NCBI RefSeq assembly: GCF_001182785.1
Contig: NZ_CP012099.1
Span: 1,362,501-1,426,500 of the forward strand
Source of the DNA: Bacillus thuringiensis
Lineage (GTDB): Bacteria; Bacillota; Bacilli; Bacillales; Bacillaceae_G
DNA: 64,000 nucleotides
Direction of reading: 5' to 3'
The notes below the pieces were generated by a model, which worked only from the letters and a program-made list of their open reading frames with translations, made no database searches and was not told the DNA's origin. Of this stretch, positions 10,505 to 18,271 are shown piece by piece. Every line of letters begins with the position of its first letter. The stretch's first letter is position 1. The translations under genes were made by a program, and so were the position numbers.

Positions 10505-11521
10505 ATGAAAGTAGATTATCATCTTCACTTAGAAGAAGGACCGTATTCAATAAGATGGCTTGCTAAAATAAATGAAGCATTGGAATGTTATGAACCGCTT
10601 CAAGAAAGGCATTCTATTGATTGGCTTATGAAAACACAAGAGCGTTTGCAAAAGCGTGTGAAGGAGGGGCCATTTACAAGAGAATGGATGGATCTCTATT
10701 TAGAAGAAGCTGTGCGAAAAGGAATAAAAGAAGTGGGAATTGTTGATCATCTATATCGTTTTCATGAAGCGAAAGGATATTATGAAAAATATGTAGATAT
10801 TAGTGATTCTAGGCTTGGTCGTATACAGAAGGAATGGTTAGATCAAGTAAGGGTAGTTTCACTGTATGATTTTACAAAGGCAATTGAAGAGGCGAAAGAA
10901 CGATGGAGTAAAAGAGGTGTCACGCTTAAACTTGGAATTGAAGCGGATTATTTTACCGGTTGTGAAGGAGAGTTAAAAGAATTATTAGGGCTAGGAGACT
11001 TTGATTATGTAATTGGTTCCGTTCATTTTCTAAATGGCTGGGGATTTGATAATCCAGATACGAAAGAATATTTTGAAGAGCATGACCTACGAGCATTATA
11101 TGATACGTTTTTTAAAACGGTTGAGAGTGCGATTCGTACCGAGTTATTTGATATTATCGCTCATCTTGATAATATAAAGGTATTTAATTATCGATTGGAT
11201 GAGAATGAACAGCTTTCTTATTATAAGGAAATTGCCTCTGCGTTAGTAGAAAAGAATACGGCAACAGAAATAAATGCAGGATTGTATTATCGTTATCCTG
11301 TTCGTGAAATGTGCCCAAGTCCACTATATTTACAAGTATTAGCTAAGTATGGTGTTCCAATTACGATTTCTTCGGATGCCCATTATCCAAATGATTTAGG
11401 AAACTATGTACAAGAAAATGTACAAACATTACGAGCTCACGGTGTTACTCAGGTTGCAACATTTACGAAGCGAGCAAGAGTAATGAGGTCGATTGGAGAA
11501 GAAGTAACAAATTCAAAATGA
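10505..11521 (+). CDS. hisJ: Histidinol-phosphatase, PHP family
   Basis: A 338-residue PHP-fold metallophosphatase that removes phosphate from histidinol phosphate. Metal ligands are visible in DYHLHLEEGPYS, IVDHLYRFHEA, GIEADYF, SVHFLNGWGFDN, IAHLDNIKVF and SSDAHYPNDLG. AAGGAGG (10491-10497) is spaced for ATG 10505 rather than the ATG at 10499. It completes the pathway, with HisC presumably encoded elsewhere. Confidence 0.93.
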   Translation: MKVDYHLHLEEGPYSIRWLAKINEALECYEPLQERHSIDWLMKTQERLQKRVKEGPFTREWMDLYLEEAVRKGIKEVGIVDHLYRFHEAKGYYEKYVDISDSRLGRIQKEWLDQVRVVSLYDFTKAIEEAKERWSKRGVTLKLGIEADYFTGCEGELKELLGLGDFDYVIGSVHFLNGWGFDNPDTKEYFEEHDLRALYDTFFKTVESAIRTELFDIIAHLDNIKVFNYRLDENEQLSYYKEIASALVEKNTATEINAGLYYRYPVREMCPSPLYLQVLAKYGVPITISSDAHYPNDLGNYVQENVQTLRAHGVTQVATFTKRARVMRSIGEEVTNSK

Positions 11522-11589
11522 AACGCGATTTTTTGATGAAAACCGTCCTTTTTGTTCAAAATAAGAAAGAATGAAAAGGAGGGTAAGAA

Positions 11590-11757
11590 ATGGCGAAACA
11601 ACAAAATAAACAAAATGTACAAGGTGCACAGCAACAAGCTTATACTTCTGAAACGAATGCTGCATCTCAATCGGTTATTGAGGAGCAAATTAGCGATACG
11701 GTTGCAGAAGGAACTATTGATGTGAAGCTCGGAAAAGAATCGCAGGAAAAAGCGTAA
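11590..11757 (+). CDS. Small hydrophilic protein, unknown
   Basis: A 55-residue Gln/Ser/Ala-rich protein, MAKQQNKQNVQGAQQQ to KESQEKA, with no hydrophobic segment. AAGGAGGG at 11576-11583 is a strong binding site. Its composition resembles small spore proteins but I see no alpha/beta or gamma SASP repeat; a DUF4025/YozQ-like protein is another possibility. It is followed at once by a terminator. Confidence 0.7.
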   Translation: MAKQQNKQNVQGAQQQAYTSETNAASQSVIEEQISDTVAEGTIDVKLGKESQEKA

Positions 11758-11758
11758 G

Positions 11759-11790
11759 AAGAGGGGAGAGTTGCATCTCCTCTTTTTTTA
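11759..11790 (+). terminator. Intrinsic terminator after the 55-aa gene
   Basis: AGAGGGGAG and CTCCTCT form a stem with one bulge and a short loop, followed by a run of T. It ends the transcript of the small gene and probably read-through from his. Confidence 0.75.
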
Positions 11791-11901
11791 TGGAAAAGTG
11801 TCGATTTTCAAAACTATAATCAAATTCCTTGGTTTTTATATGTGGATTTCTTACAATGAAATATAAGAGATATCTTATTTTCTATAGAAGAGGTGTTAGT
11901 A

Positions 11902-12873
11902 GTGGCAAAAATATTAGTAGCGGGAAAAATTCCGGAAATTGGATTAGAACTATTAAGAGATCATGATGTAGAAATGTACGATAAAGAGGAGTTAATTTCT
12001 ATAGATGAATTAACAGAGCGTGTAAAAGATAAAGATGCATTGTTAAGTTTACTTTCGACAAAAGTGCCAAAAGAAGTTATTGATGCGGCACCTCATTTAA
12101 AGATTGTTGCAAACTATGGTGCTGGTTACGACAATATTGATTACACGTATGCGGGCGAAAAAGGAATTGCAGTAACGAATACACCGAAAGTATCAACGGA
12201 AGCGACTGCAGAATTAACATTTGCACTTCTTTTAGCAGCGGCGCGTAGAATTCCTGAAGGGGATACGTTATGTCGTACGACTGGATTTAACGGGTGGGCA
12301 CCGTTATTTTTCTTAGGAAGAGAAGTCCACGGTAAGACAATTGGAATTATTGGTCTTGGAGAAATCGGGAAGGCTGTTGCAAAACGTGCGAAAGCATTTG
12401 GAATGGATGTTTTATATACAGGGCCAAATCGTAAACTTGAAGCTGAAAGTGAACTGGGAGCAACGTATGTGACGTTGGAAGAATTATTACAAACAGCAGA
12501 CTTTATTACAATTAACTGTGCTTATAATCCAAAATTACATCATATGATTGATGAAAAGCAGTTTAAAATGATGAAGAACACAGCGTATATTGTAAATGCT
12601 TCACGTGGACCAATTATGAATGAAGCAGCACTTGCTCATGCATTAAAAACGAATGAAATTGAAGGGGCAGCTCTTGATGTGTTTGAATTTGAACCGAAAA
12701 TTACAGAAGAGTTAAAAGGATTAAAGAATGTAGTACTTGCTCCACACGTAGGGAATGCAACATTTGAAACTCGTGATGCGATGGCTGAAATGGCTGTCAG
12801 AAATATTATAGCTGTATTAAATGGCGAAGAGCCAGTAACACCTGTAAATCAAAAGGTATTAGTTACAAAATAA
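11902..12873 (+). CDS. 2-hydroxyacid dehydrogenase (D-isomer specific, NAD-binding)
   Basis: A 323-residue protein. The Rossmann motif is GLGEIGKAVAKRAKAFGMDVLY (residues about 149-170). The catalytic triad is Arg in NASRGPIMNE, Glu in DVFEFEPKI and His in APHVGNATFE. This fits the glyoxylate/hydroxypyruvate or D-lactate dehydrogenase-like group; substrate cannot be told from sequence. GTG 11902 is chosen because AGAGGT (11888-11893) is 8 nt upstream. The gene is monocistronic and ends in a shared terminator with pssA. Confidence 0.9.
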   Translation: MAKILVAGKIPEIGLELLRDHDVEMYDKEELISIDELTERVKDKDALLSLLSTKVPKEVIDAAPHLKIVANYGAGYDNIDYTYAGEKGIAVTNTPKVSTEATAELTFALLLAAARRIPEGDTLCRTTGFNGWAPLFFLGREVHGKTIGIIGLGEIGKAVAKRAKAFGMDVLYTGPNRKLEAESELGATYVTLEELLQTADFITINCAYNPKLHHMIDEKQFKMMKNTAYIVNASRGPIMNEAALAHALKTNEIEGAALDVFEFEPKITEELKGLKNVVLAPHVGNATFETRDAMAEMAVRNIIAVLNGEEPVTPVNQKVLVTK

Positions 12874-12875
12874 AA

Positions 12876-12903
12876 AGAAACCTTCCGGACTCGGAAGGTT
12901 TCT
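12876..12903. terminator. Bidirectional terminator between convergent genes
   Basis: An 11-bp perfect stem, AGAAACCTTCC (12876-12886) with GGAAGGTTTCT (12893-12903), has T-rich sequence on both outer sides. It serves the dehydrogenase (plus strand) and pssA (minus strand). Confidence 0.85.
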
Positions 12904-13604
12904 TATTTTTCTTTATTCGTTTTTTTAGAAGGTCTTTGTCTAATGAATTGAGATAACATGTACAAAATATATAGTGGAATGGCAATGAATAAGAAAACAG
13001 AAAAATTGCCAAATCCTGTTTGATACATTGTAATAATGATTCCAACTAAAAATAGTGTAATAATGATGCTATATCGTGGAATTGGTACATCTTTTAAACT
13101 TGGGATACGAATGCGGCTCACCATTAAAAATGCGAACGTTACAAATACGGTAATAAGAACGATTTTTGGAATGGTATGTGAAAATAATGTTAAGAAAGCA
13201 ACAAGCCCTCCCGCTGCTGTAATCGGTACTCCAGTGAAATATTTCATTGAAGTAGAAGATGGTGTTACATTAAATCGTGCTAAACGATATGCTCCGAAAA
13301 GAGGGAATAATCCCGCTATGTATAATCCGATGATTCCGTAGTTTGAGAAAGATGTGTAATACATTAAAACAGCAGGTGCTGCACCAAATGTTACGACATC
13401 TGCAAGCGAGTCGAGCTCTTTTCCCATTTGTGAATCAACACGTAATAAACGAGCAACACGACCATCAAGACTATCTAACATCATCCCGATAAGTACTAAA
13501 ATAGCAGCTGATTTATAATATCCTAAAGATGCATAGCCGATTGATAAAAATCCGCTATATAAATTTCCGAGCGTAAATAAGTTTGGAATAGCTGCTCTAT
13601 ACAA
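12903..13604 (-). CDS. pssA: CDP-diacylglycerol--serine O-phosphatidyltransferase
   Basis: A 233-residue membrane enzyme making phosphatidylserine. The CDP-alcohol phosphotransferase motif is complete: DSLDGRVARLLRVDSQMGKELDSLAD fits D-x2-DG-x2-AR-x8-G-x3-D-x3-D (reported by pattern; residues about 43-68). Several hydrophobic segments follow. The apparent start is TTG at 13604, with AAGGGA 8 nt upstream. Confidence 0.92.
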   Translation of the reverse strand: MYRAAIPNLFTLGNLYSGFLSIGYASLGYYKSAAILVLIGMMLDSLDGRVARLLRVDSQMGKELDSLADVVTFGAAPAVLMYYTSFSNYGIIGLYIAGLFPLFGAYRLARFNVTPSSTSMKYFTGVPITAAGGLVAFLTLFSHTIPKIVLITVFVTFAFLMVSRIRIPSLKDVPIPRYSIIITLFLVGIIITMYQTGFGNFSVFLFIAIPLYILYMLSQFIRQRPSKKTNKEK

Positions 13605-13760
13605 AATCTGATCCCTTGCTTTCTGTAATGAATTCTTAATTAGTGTATGAAAGTTTACTTATTTTATCATACCATAAATTTATTCCTCATACGAAAGAAA
13701 TTACCAATTTGTGAAAGATTTCATAGAAGGATGGTTTGAAAATTAAGTGGAAATAAAAAG

Positions 13761-13790
13761 AGGAAGCAACTTGTATAAAGTTGCTTCCTT
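13761..13790 (-). terminator. Terminator of the LTA synthase-type gene
   Basis: AGGAAGCAACTT (13761-13772) pairs with AAGTTGCTTCCT (13778-13789). On the minus strand it is followed by CTTTTTATTT. It lies directly after the stop of the minus-strand sulfatase-type gene. Confidence 0.85.
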
Positions 13791-13792
13791 TA

Positions 13793-15679
13793 CTATTCAA
13801 ATTTTGTTGTCATCGTTCCAGTTTTATATCGATTATTAGGGTCGAAGCGTAATAAATCTCCATAAATTAATTTGTCGGAGAATTTTAATTCCGTTTTTGC
13901 TTTTTCAATGTACGGCTGACATAGTGTTATATCAGTTTCTTCACCCGTACCTCTTTTGTAGCACATATTTTTTGTATAAATATATTCGTCAGAAACAAAG
14001 CTACCATCACGCATTACCATAAGTGGGTCTTTTTCTTTAATAAATAAGTCAGTTCCAAATTCAACTGATTTATTTGTTTTAATACCAAGTAAGTGAAGGA
14101 GCGTTGGCTTAATATCAATTTGACCGGAAACTTTAGAAACAACTTTTCCTTCTTGACCAGGCACATGAATAATGAGAGGGACTCGTTGTAATTGCATAGA
14201 ATCGAATGGTGTAATAGTATCTTTCCCTAGGAACTGTGCCATAGCTGCGTTATGATTTTCAGAAATACCATAATGATCACCATAAATGACAATAACGGAA
14301 TTATCATACAGTCCTTCTTCTTTTAATTGTTTAATAAATAATTTAAGAGCTTCATCTGTGTAACGAACAGTTGGGAAGTAGCGGTTTACGACACCACTTT
14401 CCGAGTTGAATTCATCAACATATTGATCTTCCGGATTTAGAAGAAATGGAAAATGATTTGTTAATGTAATAAATTTTGTATAGAACGGTTGCGGTAAAGA
14501 TTTTAGCTTTGGAATAGATTGTTCAAAGAACTCTTTATCTTTTAATCCCCAACCGACAGACATTTGTTCCGTTCCTGCGTAATCATTTAAATTAAAGTAA
14601 CGATCATATCCAAGCGCAGGATACATTACATCCCGATTCCAAAACGTTTTATCGTTTGAATGGAAGACGGCAGAAGAATATCCGTATTTCTTTAATTGTT
14701 CTGGTGTAGCTGTGTATTCATTTGTTGCATGCGTAAAGAATACAGAACCACGATCTAGCGGATAAAGTGAGTTTTCAACGATAAATTCAGCATCAGAAGT
14801 TTTACCTTGTCCAGTTTGGTGATAGAAGTTATCGAAATAGAAACTATCCTTAATAAATTCATTTAAAAATGGTGTAATTTCTTTTCCATTTATTTTTTTA
14901 TTAATAACAAAGCTTTGTGTAGATTCCATTGAAATTAAAATTACATTTTTACCTTTTGCAGCTCCAAATAAGTTTTTATCAACTTGCTTGTCTTTTGAAT
15001 CTGTATAGTTTTTAATTTCAGAAAATCCATCACCACTTGCAAATACACGCTCAGCTGAAGACTTGGATTGAAGTGTAATATCAAATAGATGATATGTGTA
15101 TAAACCTAAATTTTTCACGACAGTTTGACGGTCAAATGAGCGTGAGAACATTTGTGGTTTATAAATAACTGATACAACAATTTGTAGTGCTAATAAAGCT
15201 GTTACACCGCTAAAGAAAGTTCGCTTCTCTGAGCGGGAAAGTGGTGTTTTGTCGCCAAATGATGGGAATTTACGCGAAATAAACATTAAAATAATTGCAT
15301 CTGCAAATAAAAGTAATGTTTTGTACGTAAAGAGTTCTTTTATACTTGTCCCTAAATCAGCCATATTGTTTGTTTGGAATAAAACCGGGAAAGTAACGAA
15401 ATCGTTATAGAACCCATAAAACATTGCGTTTCCAAATAAAATAAATGACAGTATAAAACTGATTCCAATTATAATTCGGTTTCGGTGCTTAGATGCAAGT
15501 AAAGCTAAGCCGAAAAATAAAAGTAACGCAGCTAGTGGATTAATAAAAAGCATGAATTCTTCAAAGAAATTATCAATTTTAATATCAAATGCTAGCTTGT
15601 ACACAATATATGTTTTAATCCATAGTAAAACGACTGCAACGAGTGCAAATCGCAGTTTTGGAAACAGATGTTGTAGCAT
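13793..15679 (-). CDS. LTA synthase family protein (membrane sulfatase-type)
   Basis: A 628-residue protein with about five N-terminal transmembrane helices (residues roughly 8-180) and an extracellular phosphotransferase domain. The catalytic Thr is in GQGKTSDAEF, metal residues in ISMEST and YGDHYGISENHNAA, and HSNDKTFWNRD follows the family. It polymerises or primes glycerol phosphate from phosphatidylglycerol onto lipoteichoic acid. B. cereus-group genomes carry several paralogues (LtaS/YfnI/YqgS type) and I cannot tell which this is. The prophage boundary lies about 100 bp upstream of its start, at its putative -10. Confidence 0.9.
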   Translation of the reverse strand: MLQHLFPKLRFALVAVVLLWIKTYIVYKLAFDIKIDNFFEEFMLFINPLAALLLFFGLALLASKHRNRIIIGISFILSFILFGNAMFYGFYNDFVTFPVLFQTNNMADLGTSIKELFTYKTLLLFADAIILMFISRKFPSFGDKTPLSRSEKRTFFSGVTALLALQIVVSVIYKPQMFSRSFDRQTVVKNLGLYTYHLFDITLQSKSSAERVFASGDGFSEIKNYTDSKDKQVDKNLFGAAKGKNVILISMESTQSFVINKKINGKEITPFLNEFIKDSFYFDNFYHQTGQGKTSDAEFIVENSLYPLDRGSVFFTHATNEYTATPEQLKKYGYSSAVFHSNDKTFWNRDVMYPALGYDRYFNLNDYAGTEQMSVGWGLKDKEFFEQSIPKLKSLPQPFYTKFITLTNHFPFLLNPEDQYVDEFNSESGVVNRYFPTVRYTDEALKLFIKQLKEEGLYDNSVIVIYGDHYGISENHNAAMAQFLGKDTITPFDSMQLQRVPLIIHVPGQEGKVVSKVSGQIDIKPTLLHLLGIKTNKSVEFGTDLFIKEKDPLMVMRDGSFVSDEYIYTKNMCYKRGTGEETDITLCQPYIEKAKTELKFSDKLIYGDLLRFDPNNRYKTGTMTTKFE

Positions 15680-15776
15680 AATATACTCCTCTCCTAAAAA
15701 GCATGACAGTTCGTGAGTCAGTTTGCTTAACGACTCATTTTATATATACGAACAGTCCTTTGTTATTATGATTATT

Positions 15777-15789
15777 ATACTATGAGTAT
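15777..15789. repeat. Left attachment core (13-bp direct repeat)
   Basis: ATACTATGAGTAT occurs here and exactly again at 56341-56353, at the two ends of the phage gene block. The core is itself an imperfect palindrome (ATACT/AGTAT around ATG), as expected of tyrosine recombinase core sites. It lies between the LTA-synthase-type gene and the integrase. Confidence 0.75.
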
Positions 15790-15872
15790 AGTTGTTTAAA
15801 GTCAATATCCCTTGATATATTAAGGTTTATCTAGTTTGGTTTTCTTGTTTGCAAACATTTTGCAAACAATGG

Positions 15873-16982
15873 TTATCCAAAGATGCTTTTGCCGAAGTTT
15901 TCAACCGCTTCTTTTTGCATGTTTGGTAATATGTGTGAATAAATCCTCAAGGTCATTGAAATGTCTGTATGGCCTAATCTTTCGCTTATAATTTTTGGAT
16001 TGACTCCTTGTTTTAATAATAAGGTTGCATGTGTATGTCTTACATCATGAAATCTTATTTCTTTTACACCCGCTTTTTTAATAATTTTCTTGAAGTGAGC
16101 TCTAAAAGTACATCTCTTCAAAACTTCTCCCACTTCATTGCAATTTATTAAATCTAAATCGCTATAAGCAGAGCCTAAGCGTAATTTCTCCTTATTAACT
16201 TGTGTTCGGTATTTTTTTAGAGCTTCTATAGTTTTTGCTGGCACAGGAATCGTACGCTTGGATGATTTGTTTTTTGCAGTTAATTTAACTTTGTTATCAA
16301 AACCAATAGTCTGATTGATTGTAACAGTGCTATTTTTAAAATCAACATCTTGCCATCGTAAACCAAGAACTTCTCCTAAACGCATACCTGTAGTAATTGC
16401 AATGACATAGCCGATATGGTATCGTGAATCTTGTGAATGAAATAAAAAACTCTTTACTTCTTCCTCTGTCCAGGGCTGGATAGAGGATTTTTCTTTTTTT
16501 GGTATTTCAGCAAAGTTAGCAGGGTTTTTGGTAATAACATTTTGTTTTACCGCTAAATTGAGAGCGCTCTTTAAAATTTTATGCATAAGAAGAATGGAGT
16601 TGTTAGCGATCCCTTTATCTATTGTGGCCTTATAACATTTTTGAATGTGTATTGCATTTAATTTATGGAGTGAAACCATCCCAATAGTTGGCATAATATA
16701 TGCATTTATATAGGCTTTATAAGAAATATACGTACCGTTTTCTAAACTCATTTTTTTTACTTCTAACCATTCCAATAAATATTCTTTTAAGGTAAGTTTA
16801 GATGGCTCCACAAAAGTTCCTTCATTCAACTCTGTAATCTTCTTCGCTACATCAGCCTGTGCTTCTTTTTTCGTCTTATACCCAGAAAACCACTTCTGTC
16901 TTCTTTTTCCTGTCTCCGGATCTGGTCCAATATCAATAATAATGCAATATTTATTTCCTCTTTTTCGAATATGTCCTTTCAC
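15873..16982 (-). CDS. int: Phage integrase, tyrosine recombinase
   Basis: A 369-residue protein. It has an N-terminal AP2-like/arm-binding region with KWFSGYKTKKEAQAD, a core-binding SAM-like helical domain and a catalytic domain. Catalytic residues seen are Arg in TGMRLGEVLGLRW, HDVRHTHATLLL, LGHTDISMTLRIYSH (His and nucleophile Tyr). It starts at GTG with AAGGAG 9 nt upstream. Its position next to the left core repeat and its divergence from the phage genes are typical of an integration module. Confidence 0.95.
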   Translation of the reverse strand: MKGHIRKRGNKYCIIIDIGPDPETGKRRQKWFSGYKTKKEAQADVAKKITELNEGTFVEPSKLTLKEYLLEWLEVKKMSLENGTYISYKAYINAYIMPTIGMVSLHKLNAIHIQKCYKATIDKGIANNSILLMHKILKSALNLAVKQNVITKNPANFAEIPKKEKSSIQPWTEEEVKSFLFHSQDSRYHIGYVIAITTGMRLGEVLGLRWQDVDFKNSTVTINQTIGFDNKVKLTAKNKSSKRTIPVPAKTIEALKKYRTQVNKEKLRLGSAYSDLDLINCNEVGEVLKRCTFRAHFKKIIKKAGVKEIRFHDVRHTHATLLLKQGVNPKIISERLGHTDISMTLRIYSHILPNMQKEAVENFGKSIFG

Positions 16983-17060
16983 TTAAACCACTCCTTCATT
17001 TTTTGAATCATGTTGTATAAAGTCTAGTTGTAATTTTGCTGCTATGAAAATTACATAGTT

Positions 17061-17076
17061 GGACATATCAGCGATG
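17061..17076 (+). repeat. Left copy of a 16-bp inverted terminal element
   Basis: GGACATATCAGCGATG here is the exact reverse complement of 56261-56276 near the right end of the prophage. It lies upstream of int. It could be an integrase or excisionase arm-type site; function is inferred from position only. Confidence 0.6.
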
Positions 17077-17181
17077 GATACATTTTATCATATATAAACA
17101 AATTCGGTTATAGGATATGTTTGTCGGCTCTTGTTGAATAATGGTAAAATATTAATAGAATTAGATAGGAGGGGAAAGGAT

Positions 17182-17337
17182 ATGGGAGAATTCACAATGG
17201 ACCCTGGTACTCATAAAGTTACAAATCCTGGTGGCTTGAAAGCAAGATTAGGACCAGGAACTATAGTACATAGAAGGAGCCTAACAGCTCTTTTTTTATT
17301 ACATAAAAAAAGAGAGAGCATCGGCTCTCTTGATTAA
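17182..17337 (+). CDS. Short ORF with DPG and PGGL motifs, unknown
   Basis: AGGAGG 9 nt upstream and a possible promoter (TTGTCG about 17118, 18-bp spacer, TAAAAT) support expression of MGEFTMDPGTHKVTNPGGL followed by a basic tail, 51 residues in all. It has no signal peptide. Its TNPGGL resembles the C-terminal TDPGGL of the AimP-like peptide at 19415-19552. The reading frame runs through two hairpins with T/A tracts, so transcripts may end before the stop codon. It may be a small regulatory protein, a decayed signal gene, or non-coding. Confidence 0.45.
   Translation: MGEFTMDPGTHKVTNPGGLKARLGPGTIVHRRSLTALFLLHKKRESIGSLD
17275..17330. terminator. Two opposed terminator hairpins
   Basis: AGGAGC/GCTCTT (17275-17291 region) with following T7 would stop plus-strand transcripts. 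AGAGAGC (17313-17319) with GCTCTCT (17324-17330) is preceded by an A-tract, i.e. followed by T7 on the minus strand, and would end the transcript of the minus-strand regulator at 17403-17747. Confidence 0.6.
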
Positions 17338-17402
17338 ATTGTAAAAGGAAGAAAATTTTACAATTTGAAATTGGAAATGATTTCTTTTATGATGAAATCA
17401 AA

Positions 17403-17747
17403 TCACAATATTTCATTATTTTCACTTAGGAACCTTACATAATGATCTAGTTGCTTACAGAAGTTTTTTCTTTGGCTTTCAGATAACACCCCATATGTTT
17501 TTTGAATGCCAATCATGGTATTGTGCAACATTGTATCATCAAAATCATCAATGCGTCCTGTAAGTATATCTAGTGTCACATTGAAATAGGAAGCGAGGCG
17601 AAATAATGTAGTAAGATCAGGCTCAGAAAAACCATTTTCGTAATTGTTTATTTGGCTTCTACTAAGGTTTAGTTCATGAGCTAAATCCTCTTGCCTTAAC
17701 GAACGACTTTTTCTTAACGTTTTTAAAGTTTCACTAAATGTTTTCAT
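17403..17747 (-). CDS. XRE-family transcriptional regulator
   Basis: A 114-residue protein. An N-terminal helix-turn-helix, LRQEDLAHELNLSRSQINNYENGFSEPDLTTLFRLASYFNVTLDILTG, occupies residues about 14-62, followed by a helical C-terminal segment. No convincing ribosome binding site is seen; a start at 17783 is also open but includes an operator-like palindrome. The promoter carries a LexA-like box. It is probably one of the lysogeny regulators, distinct from the CI-like protein at 19861-20208. Confidence 0.85.
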   Translation of the reverse strand: MKTFSETLKTLRKSRSLRQEDLAHELNLSRSQINNYENGFSEPDLTTLFRLASYFNVTLDILTGRIDDFDDTMLHNTMIGIQKTYGVLSESQRKNFCKQLDHYVRFLSENNEIL

Positions 17748-18271
17748 AGTACAAGTATAGTTATAGGTGTATCGATATACCATAAATGATAGATTTATTG
17801 TCGTATATTATTCATTGATAGAAAAATAATTATATATGTGAAGTAAAATAGAACGAAGGTTCGTATTTATGATAAAATATGTATGTGAAGTCTTCACACG
17901 CCGCATGCAAAATTGCATATTTTTGTGTAACTTAAGAACCGTTGATATACAGCTATTTCATAATTTTCTCAATAATTATCAGAAAAATCCACGACTGAAT
18001 TTTGGAAAATTTGTGGTATTATGAAAATATTAAAATAAATGGAACGAAAAAAAGACTCACAGCGTGTACAAGTAGTGCTCACAACACTCTTATACCATTC
18101 GCCCGACTCACTAGGGGAACATTTGCCATAAGTCTCTTTTCGGTTACTTCATGAGTAACACTTCACATTATAACATGCCGATAATGATAATAAAACATTA
18201 CTGTGGTATTAATTTCCTTTTAAGAAGTTGAGAAAATAAGCGAAGTCTTTGTTCCAATAGGAGGAGCAAAA
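17748..18271 (+). other. 524-bp regulatory intergenic region upstream of aimR
   Basis: No confident gene. It contains the promoter above, a 13-bp palindrome GTGAAGTCTTCAC (17885-17897), ATGCAAAATTGCAT (17905-17918) followed by T5, and a potential long stem closing 18045-18142. A 30-codon ORF (18039-18131, MERKKDSQRVQ...SLGEHLP) lies inside that stem but lacks a ribosome binding site. The receptor gene binding site starts about 18260. Confidence 0.5.
17766..17862 (-). promoter_or_regulatory. Promoter of XRE regulator with SOS-like box and palindrome
   Basis: On the minus strand, TTCGTT (17857-17852), a 17-bp spacer and TATAAT (17834-17829) form a good sigma-A promoter. The -35 is overlapped by GAACGAAGGTTC (17851-17862), which matches the Bacillus LexA core GAAC-N4-GTTC. 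A 16-bp near-palindrome GGTGTATCGATATACC (17766-17781) in the transcribed leader may be an autoregulatory operator. Confidence 0.55.

Noticed and set aside
13036..13341. 101-codon frame opposite pssA
   Set aside because: It is an antisense shadow of the well-supported pssA and has no binding site.
15849..15870. GTTTGCAAAC/TTTTGCAAAC as a catabolite (cre) site
   Set aside because: Lacks the WTGNAANCGNWNNCW pattern; more consistent with an integrase-end motif shared with 56216-56225.
16983..17060. Interspersed CRISPR-like repeats
   Set aside because: No regularly spaced repeats are present here or anywhere in the window.
18039..18131. 30-codon ORF upstream of the receptor gene
   Set aside because: Lacks a binding site and lies within a possible stem; kept only as part of a non-coding finding.
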